A stretch of DNA of 46,581 bases from positions 1 to 46,581 of the forward strand of contig NZ_JPGL01000076.1 of the NCBI RefSeq assembly GCF_000732615.1, read 5' to 3'. This DNA comes from Burkholderia paludis (GTDB lineage: Bacteria; Pseudomonadota; Gammaproteobacteria; Burkholderiales; Burkholderiaceae). Of this stretch, positions 41,862 to 46,581 are shown in pieces; position 1 is the stretch's first letter, and every line of letters begins with the position of its first letter. The notes beneath the pieces are model-generated. The model saw only the letters and a list, made by a program, of their open reading frames with translations, ran no database searches and was not told where the DNA came from. The position numbers and the translations under genes were made by a program.

Positions 41862-43172
41862 TCAGTCCTTCTTGCCGGCCTCGCGGTCGAGCTCGCGCAG
41901 CCACGCGAGCTTGTCGGCGATCTTCGATTCGAGCCCGCGCGGCACCGGCTGGTACCAGCGCGGCTCGCGCATTCCGTCCGGCAGGTACGTCTCGCCGGCC
42001 GCATATGCATTCGGCTCGTCGTGCGCGTATCGGTACGCGTGGCCGTAGCCCAGCTCCTTCATCAGCTTGGTCGGCGCGTTGCGCAGGTGCACCGGCACCT
42101 CGCGCGACTTGTCCTGCTTCACGAACGCCATCGCCTGGTTGAACGCGTTGTAGCCTGCGTTGCTCTTGGCCGCGCACGCGAGATAGATCACCGCCTGCCC
42201 GAGCGCGAGCTCGCCTTCCGGCGAGCCGAGCCGCTCGTAGGTTTCGGCCGCGTCGTTCGCCACCTGCAGCGCGCGCGGATCGGCAAGGCCGATGTCCTCC
42301 CACGCCATCCGCACGATCCGCCGCGCGAGATACTTCGGATCCGCGCCGCCGTCGATCATCCGGCAGAACCAGTACAGCGCGCCGTCCGGGCTCGAGCCGC
42401 GCACCGACTTGTGCAGCGCTGAAATCTGGTCGTAGAAGTTGTCGCCGCCCTTGTCGAAGCGCCGCGCGTTGAGCGTCATCGCGCTGCTGACGAATTCCGC
42501 ATCGATCGTCGCGACGCCGGCAGACGCCGCCGCCGTCTGCGCCTGTTCGAGCAGGTTCAGGAAGCGCCGTGCGTCGCCGTCCGCGTAGCCGACCAGCGTA
42601 TCGACCGCCTTGTCGTCGAACGCCAGGCCGTCGAGCGCGATTGCCTGCGCGCGCTTCAGCAACTGGCGCATCTCGTCGTCGTCCAGCGACTTCAGCACGT
42701 AGACCTGCGCACGCGACAGCAACGCCGAGTTGACCTCGAAGCTCGGGTTCTCGGTGGTCGCACCGATGAAGGTGACGAGCCCGGACTCGACGAACGGCAG
42801 CAACGCATCCTGCTGCCCCTTGTTGAAGCGGTGGATCTCGTCGACGAACAGGATCGTGTGGCGGCCGGTGCGGTTCAGCGTCTCCTTCGCCTGCTCCATC
42901 GACTCGCGGATGTCCTTCACCCCGCCGAGCACCGCCGACAGCGCGATGAACTCGCAGTCGAACGCAAGCGCGGTGAGCCGCGCGAGCGTCGTCTTGCCGA
43001 CGCCGGGCGGCCCCCACAGGATCATCGAATGCGGCTTGCCCGATTCGAACGCAAGCCGCAGCGGCTTGCCTTCGCCCAGCAAATGCGTCTGGCCGATCAC
43101 CTCGGCGAGCGTCTTCGGCCGCAGCGCCTCGGCGAGCGGCCGGCGCGGCTCGACTTGAAACAGGTCGGACAT
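41862..43172 (-). CDS. rarA: Replication-associated recombination protein RarA (MgsA)
   Basis: A 436-residue AAA+ ATPase related to clamp loaders and RuvB, acting at stalled replication forks. Walker A GPPGVGKTT lies at 54-62 and Walker B is FVDEIHRFNK. The C-terminal tetramerisation domain follows (YPADG-like segments are replaced by AAGETYLPDG). ATG 43172 starts MSDLFQVEP. It follows lolA after a terminator, in the usual proteobacterial order ftsK-lolA-rarA-serS. Confidence 0.96.
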   Translation of the reverse strand: MSDLFQVEPRRPLAEALRPKTLAEVIGQTHLLGEGKPLRLAFESGKPHSMILWGPPGVGKTTLARLTALAFDCEFIALSAVLGGVKDIRESMEQAKETLNRTGRHTILFVDEIHRFNKGQQDALLPFVESGLVTFIGATTENPSFEVNSALLSRAQVYVLKSLDDDEMRQLLKRAQAIALDGLAFDDKAVDTLVGYADGDARRFLNLLEQAQTAAASAGVATIDAEFVSSAMTLNARRFDKGGDNFYDQISALHKSVRGSSPDGALYWFCRMIDGGADPKYLARRIVRMAWEDIGLADPRALQVANDAAETYERLGSPEGELALGQAVIYLACAAKSNAGYNAFNQAMAFVKQDKSREVPVHLRNAPTKLMKELGYGHAYRYAHDEPNAYAAGETYLPDGMREPRWYQPVPRGLESKIADKLAWLRELDREAGKKD

Positions 43173-43324
43173 GAACCCTCGCTCCACATCAAACGGTAGC
43201 GGCCGAACGCGGCCGCCTGACCCGACATTATGACAGCCGGGCGACAGCGCCGCCGCGCATGGCGGCCACGGAGCCGGCGCCCGGTGCCTGGTGCCCGCGC
43301 CTGGTGCCCGCGCCCCAAAACAAC

Positions 43325-43352
43325 ACGGGCCTGCCGTCGCCGGCAGGCCCGT
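43325..43352 (-). terminator. Terminator after lolA
   Basis: ACGGGCCTGCC and GGCAGGCCCGT form an 11-bp stem around a 6-nt loop; on the minus strand it is followed by GTTGTTTTGG. It lies 27 bp beyond the lolA stop and separates lolA from rarA. Confidence 0.75.
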
Positions 43353-43378
43353 TGCGGAAGAACGGCGCGCGGCGCCGG

Positions 43379-44068
43379 TCAGCCGGTGATCACGTCCGCA
43401 CCCTTCGGCACGACGAACTTGAAGGTATCGCCCTTCAGCGGCGGATTCGTCTGGATGTTCGTGAACGTCAGCAGCGTGACGTTACCGAACACGTCGTGCA
43501 ACTCCATCGCGGCGAGCGTGCCGTTCCGGAAGCCGATGCCGATCCGCTGGAACTGCGTGTCCTGCGCCTTCGGCAACATCTCGAGCCACTCGATGCCACC
43601 CTTCTCGCCGGCGTCGCGCAGCGTGTAGTTCTTGTCGAGATCGTTGCTGCCGAACAGGATCGCGGCAGGGCTCGCGCCCAGCGCGCCGTTCAGCTTGCGC
43701 TCGGTGACCTGGTTCAGGTCGCGGTCGTACACGTAGAGCTTGTCGCCGTCGGCCTGCAGCACCTGCTGGTACGGCTTCTGGTACGTCCAGATGAACTTGC
43801 CCGGACGCGAGAACACGAACGTGCCGCTCGAGTTGTCGGAGGGCTTCGGCATCGCCTGCACGGCGCTCGCGCCCTTCGCCGGCGCCTTGACGATCTGCTG
43901 CGTGAAGTCGCCCTTCGCCGAACGCACCTGCGACACGAAGGCCTTCAGTTGCTCGGTGCCGCCCGCGAACGCGTGCGTCGCCGCGAGCATCAGCGATGCG
44001 CCGGCAAGCGCCGCGCCGAGCCAGCGCCGCGTCGAACGAAGAGACAGTGCGAACGAATGTTGCTGCAT
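43379..44068 (-). CDS. lolA: Outer-membrane lipoprotein carrier protein LolA
   Basis: A 229-residue periplasmic chaperone that carries lipoproteins from LolCDE to LolB. The signal peptide is cleaved near residue 35 (ATHAFA). Typical segments are GDFTQQIVK, GTFVFSRPGKFIWTYQKPYQQVLQADGDKLYVYD and the C-terminal NPPLKGDTFKFVVPKGADVI. There is an insertion around APAKGASAVQAMPKPSDN compared with E. coli. It follows ftsK by 46 bp, so the two are likely cotranscribed. Confidence 0.96.
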   Translation of the reverse strand: MQQHSFALSLRSTRRWLGAALAGASLMLAATHAFAGGTEQLKAFVSQVRSAKGDFTQQIVKAPAKGASAVQAMPKPSDNSSGTFVFSRPGKFIWTYQKPYQQVLQADGDKLYVYDRDLNQVTERKLNGALGASPAAILFGSNDLDKNYTLRDAGEKGGIEWLEMLPKAQDTQFQRIGIGFRNGTLAAMELHDVFGNVTLLTFTNIQTNPPLKGDTFKFVVPKGADVITG

Positions 44069-44114
44069 ATTGCGGTTTTCTCCCTGGGTGGCCGGCGCGG
44101 CGAACGCCGCGGAC

Positions 44115-46424
44115 TCATTCCGCGTCGCGCGCCGGCACAAGAATTTCGCGGTTGCCGCTCGACGACATCGCCGACACGAGCCCCGATTGCTCCATCTGCT
44201 CGAGCAGCCGCGCCGCGCGGTTGTAGCCGATCCGCAAATGGCGCTGCACGAGCGAGATCGACGCGCGGCGGTTCTTGATGACGATCTCGACCGCCTGGTC
44301 GTACAGCGGATCAGACTCGTCGCCGCCTTCGCCGGTTCCCGCACCGGCCGAGCCCTCGTCGCCGTCGGCGGTGCCGCCTTCGAGCAGGCCCTCGACGTAG
44401 TTCGGCTCGCCGTGCTCCTTGAGCTTGTCGACGACGCGGTGCACTTCGTCGTCGGCGACGTACGCGCCGTGCACGCGCACGGGCAGCCCGGTGCCGGGCG
44501 CCAGGTACAGCATGTCGCCCATCCCGAGCAGCGATTCGGCGCCCATCTGGTCGAGAATCGTGCGCGAGTCGATCTTCGACGACACCTGGAACGCGATCCG
44601 GGTAGGCACGTTCGCCTTGATCAGGCCGGTGATCACGTCGACGGACGGACGCTGCGTCGCGAGGATCAGGTGGATGCCGGCCGCGCGCGCCTTCTGCGCG
44701 ATCCGCGCGATCAGCTCCTCGACCTTCTTGCCGACGACCATCATCAGGTCGGCCAGCTCGTCGATCACGACCACGATGTTCGGCAGGCGGCCGAGCGGCT
44801 CGGGATCTTCCGGCGTCAGGCTGAACGGGTTCGGAATCTTCTCCTCGCGCTTCGCCGCCTCGTCGATCTTGTTGTTGTAGCCCGCGAGGTTGCGCACGCC
44901 GAGCTTGCTCATCAGCTTGTAGCGGCGCTCCATCTCCGCGACCGTCCAGTTCAGCGCGTGGCCGGCCTGGCGCATGTCGGTGACGACCGGGCACAGCAGG
45001 TGCGGAATGCCTTCGTAGACGCTCATCTCGAGCATCTTGGGATCGATCAGGATCAGGCGCACCTGCTCGGCGGTCGCCTTGTACAGCAGCGACAGGATCA
45101 TCGCGTTGATCCCGACCGACTTGCCCGAACCGGTCGTGCCGGCAACCAGCAGGTGCGGCATCTTGGCGAGATCCGCGCACACGGGCTTGCCGCCGATGTC
45201 CTTGCCGAGGCTCAGCGTCAGCGCCGACGAAGCGGCCGCGTACACCTCGGAACCGATGATCTCGGACAGGTGCACCGTCTGGCGGCGCTGGTTCGGCAGC
45301 TCGAGCGCCATGTAGTTCTTGCCGGGGATCGTCTCGACGACGCGGATCGACACGAGCGACAGCGAGCGCGCCAGATCCTTCGCGAGATTGACGATCTGGC
45401 TGCCCTTCACGCCGGTGGCCGGCTCGATCTCGTAACGCGTGACGACCGGGCCCGGATACGCGGCGACGACGCTCGCCTCGACGCCGAAGTCCTTCAGCTT
45501 CTTCTCGATCAGGCGCGACGTGAATTCGAGCGTGTCGGCGGAAATCGCCTCCTGCGCCTTCGGCGCGGGATCGAGCAGCGACACCGGCGGCAGCGTCGAG
45601 TCGCCCGGCAGGTCGGTGAACAGCGGGACCTGCCGCTCGCGCTCGACGCGCTCGGACTTCGCCGGCGTGACGACCGGCGGCACGATCGTCACGGGCTCGT
45701 GATCCTCGATGCGCACGCGCTCCTCCTCGACCTTGCCTTCGCGGCGCACGGCCGCGGCCTCGCCGAGCTTGCGGTCGCGCTCGGCCTCGCGGCGCAGCTT
45801 CGCGACGTTGACGGCGGACAGGATCGCGCCGCCGACGCGCTCGGCGACCGACAGCCACGAGAAGCGGAAATACAGCGACAGGCCGATCGCGAGCGCGATC
45901 AGCAGCAGCAGCGTGCCGCCCGTGAAACCGAACGCATGCGACATCGCGGCGGCAACGGCCTCGCCGACGACGCCGCCCGGCGCCCGCGGCAACTGCACCT
46001 TCAGCGACCACATGCGCAGCGCCTCGATGCCGTCGCACGCCAGCACGACGAGCACGAACGAGAAAATCTCGGTGAGCCAGCCGATCGGCCGCTCGGGTTC
46101 GTCCGCGACCGCTTCGTGGCGCGTGATGCGGCGGTAGTTGACCGCGATGCGCCGCGCGAGCGGCACGATCAGCCAGTACGCCGACAACCCGAACAGCAGC
46201 AGGATGATGTCGGCCGTCCAGGCGCCGACGCGGCCGGCCCAGTTCGAAATGTGGTCCACCTGGGCGGCGTGCGTCCAGCTCGGATCGCGCCGGCTGTAGC
46301 TCAGCAGGGCCATCACCAGAAATGCGCAGAGCGCGACCTGGAGAATCCAGCGGATCTCCGTGAGGAGCTTCGACATCCGGTGCGGCAACGCCTGTGCCTG
46401 GGCGGAATAAGGAGCTTTTGCCAT
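44115..46424 (-). CDS. ftsK: DNA translocase FtsK
   Basis: A 769-residue membrane-anchored DNA motor that coordinates chromosome dimer resolution with division. The N-terminus has four predicted membrane segments (within ~25-205). A charged linker of ~120 residues follows. The motor domain carries Walker A GTTGSGKSV at about 428-436 and Walker B VVVIDELADLMM. The gamma winged helix (SISLVQRHLRIGYNRAARLLEQME), which reads KOPS, is at the C-terminus. The linker is short compared with E. coli FtsK. ATG 46424 is preferred. Confidence 0.97.
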   Translation of the reverse strand: MAKAPYSAQAQALPHRMSKLLTEIRWILQVALCAFLVMALLSYSRRDPSWTHAAQVDHISNWAGRVGAWTADIILLLFGLSAYWLIVPLARRIAVNYRRITRHEAVADEPERPIGWLTEIFSFVLVVLACDGIEALRMWSLKVQLPRAPGGVVGEAVAAAMSHAFGFTGGTLLLLIALAIGLSLYFRFSWLSVAERVGGAILSAVNVAKLRREAERDRKLGEAAAVRREGKVEEERVRIEDHEPVTIVPPVVTPAKSERVERERQVPLFTDLPGDSTLPPVSLLDPAPKAQEAISADTLEFTSRLIEKKLKDFGVEASVVAAYPGPVVTRYEIEPATGVKGSQIVNLAKDLARSLSLVSIRVVETIPGKNYMALELPNQRRQTVHLSEIIGSEVYAAASSALTLSLGKDIGGKPVCADLAKMPHLLVAGTTGSGKSVGINAMILSLLYKATAEQVRLILIDPKMLEMSVYEGIPHLLCPVVTDMRQAGHALNWTVAEMERRYKLMSKLGVRNLAGYNNKIDEAAKREEKIPNPFSLTPEDPEPLGRLPNIVVVIDELADLMMVVGKKVEELIARIAQKARAAGIHLILATQRPSVDVITGLIKANVPTRIAFQVSSKIDSRTILDQMGAESLLGMGDMLYLAPGTGLPVRVHGAYVADDEVHRVVDKLKEHGEPNYVEGLLEGGTADGDEGSAGAGTGEGGDESDPLYDQAVEIVIKNRRASISLVQRHLRIGYNRAARLLEQMEQSGLVSAMSSSGNREILVPARDAE

Positions 46425-46581
46425 GAATCCGTATAAAGAGGACGGGCCGTGCGCCCGCCTGTCGTTCGATCGCGCTTATTGTAAACGCTGCACCGGGGCC
46501 CCAAGTGTAAATGACGGTTACATGACGGGGCCGGGATACGGCCGCCGCCTCGAACCCGCGCCGCGCCCCCCGCGGCAACAC
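46425..46581. other. Upstream region of ftsK at the window edge
   Basis: 157 bp without a gene. It should hold the ftsK promoter and possibly that of a divergent gene outside the window. The stretch around 46475-46520 is AT-richer than the rest. No clear promoter pair is seen. Confidence 0.4.

Overview
The window is GC-rich (roughly two thirds G+C), densely coded, and carries a housekeeping gene set typical of chromosome 1 of a Burkholderia, most likely of the Burkholderia cepacia complex. That assignment rests on protein character and gene order: a Gram-negative porin of the betaproteobacterial type, a yicC-gmk-rpoZ-spoT run, minCDE, an AlkB hydroxylase, and the ftsK-lolA-rarA-serS block. 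It is inferred from the sequence alone; no database was consulted. I see no insertion sequence, prophage, CRISPR array or plasmid functions. This is mostly core genome with small lineage-specific genes and regulatory RNA signals between core genes.

Layout. 1-449: partial lipoprotein (minus). 638-4621: pepN and fbp (plus). 4828-4903: tRNA-Thr(CGT). 5074-7990: a LuxR-type regulator, an FAD monooxygenase and a small DUF2783-like protein. 8254-8508: a small GlsB/YeaQ membrane protein. 8740-11607 (minus): a DUF2946 protein followed by a TonB-dependent receptor; facing them is a 48-50 residue gene under a Fur-box-like site. 12175-13938: exported chorismate mutase, convergent with a DnaQ-like exonuclease/GIY-YIG fusion. 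14080-15060: cspA-type gene with its own promoter and leader, an 88-residue unknown protein, and a candidate small RNA on the minus strand. 15450-17239: porin and greB. 17371-17876: four identical tRNA-Arg(ACG) genes in a perfect 143-bp tandem array.

18069-22374 (minus) is the yicC-gmk-rpoZ-spoT operon; divergent from it is rph-rdgB-hemW (22548-25156), followed by tRNA-Ser(TGA). 25427-29020 holds small exported or unknown proteins, a TonB_C-domain lipoprotein, an MHS-family transporter and a 59-residue membrane protein. 29035-31861 has a heptosyltransferase (minus), a ClC chloride channel/antiporter (plus) and small cell-envelope genes. 32436-34348 is minCDE (minus). 34510-39587 carries a GNAT acetyltransferase, alkB, a chemotaxis receptor with a sigma-28-like promoter, and a PAP2 phosphatase. 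39790-46424 (minus) is tRNA-Ser(CGA), serS, rarA, lolA and ftsK, with a DUF2164 gene on the plus strand between serS and rarA.

Functionally the window links translation and stringent control (tRNAs, spoT, rpoZ, gmk, greB, serS), nucleotide and RNA hygiene (rph, rdgB, yicC), division and chromosome segregation (minCDE, ftsK, rarA), envelope building (lolA, heptosyltransferase, porin) and some metabolic accessories (alkB, monooxygenase cassette). I found no large undescribed system. The best leads are the candidate small RNA at 14970-15055, the tRNA-Arg tandem array, the Fur-box micro-gene at 11768-11951, and the structured leaders around the cold-shock gene.
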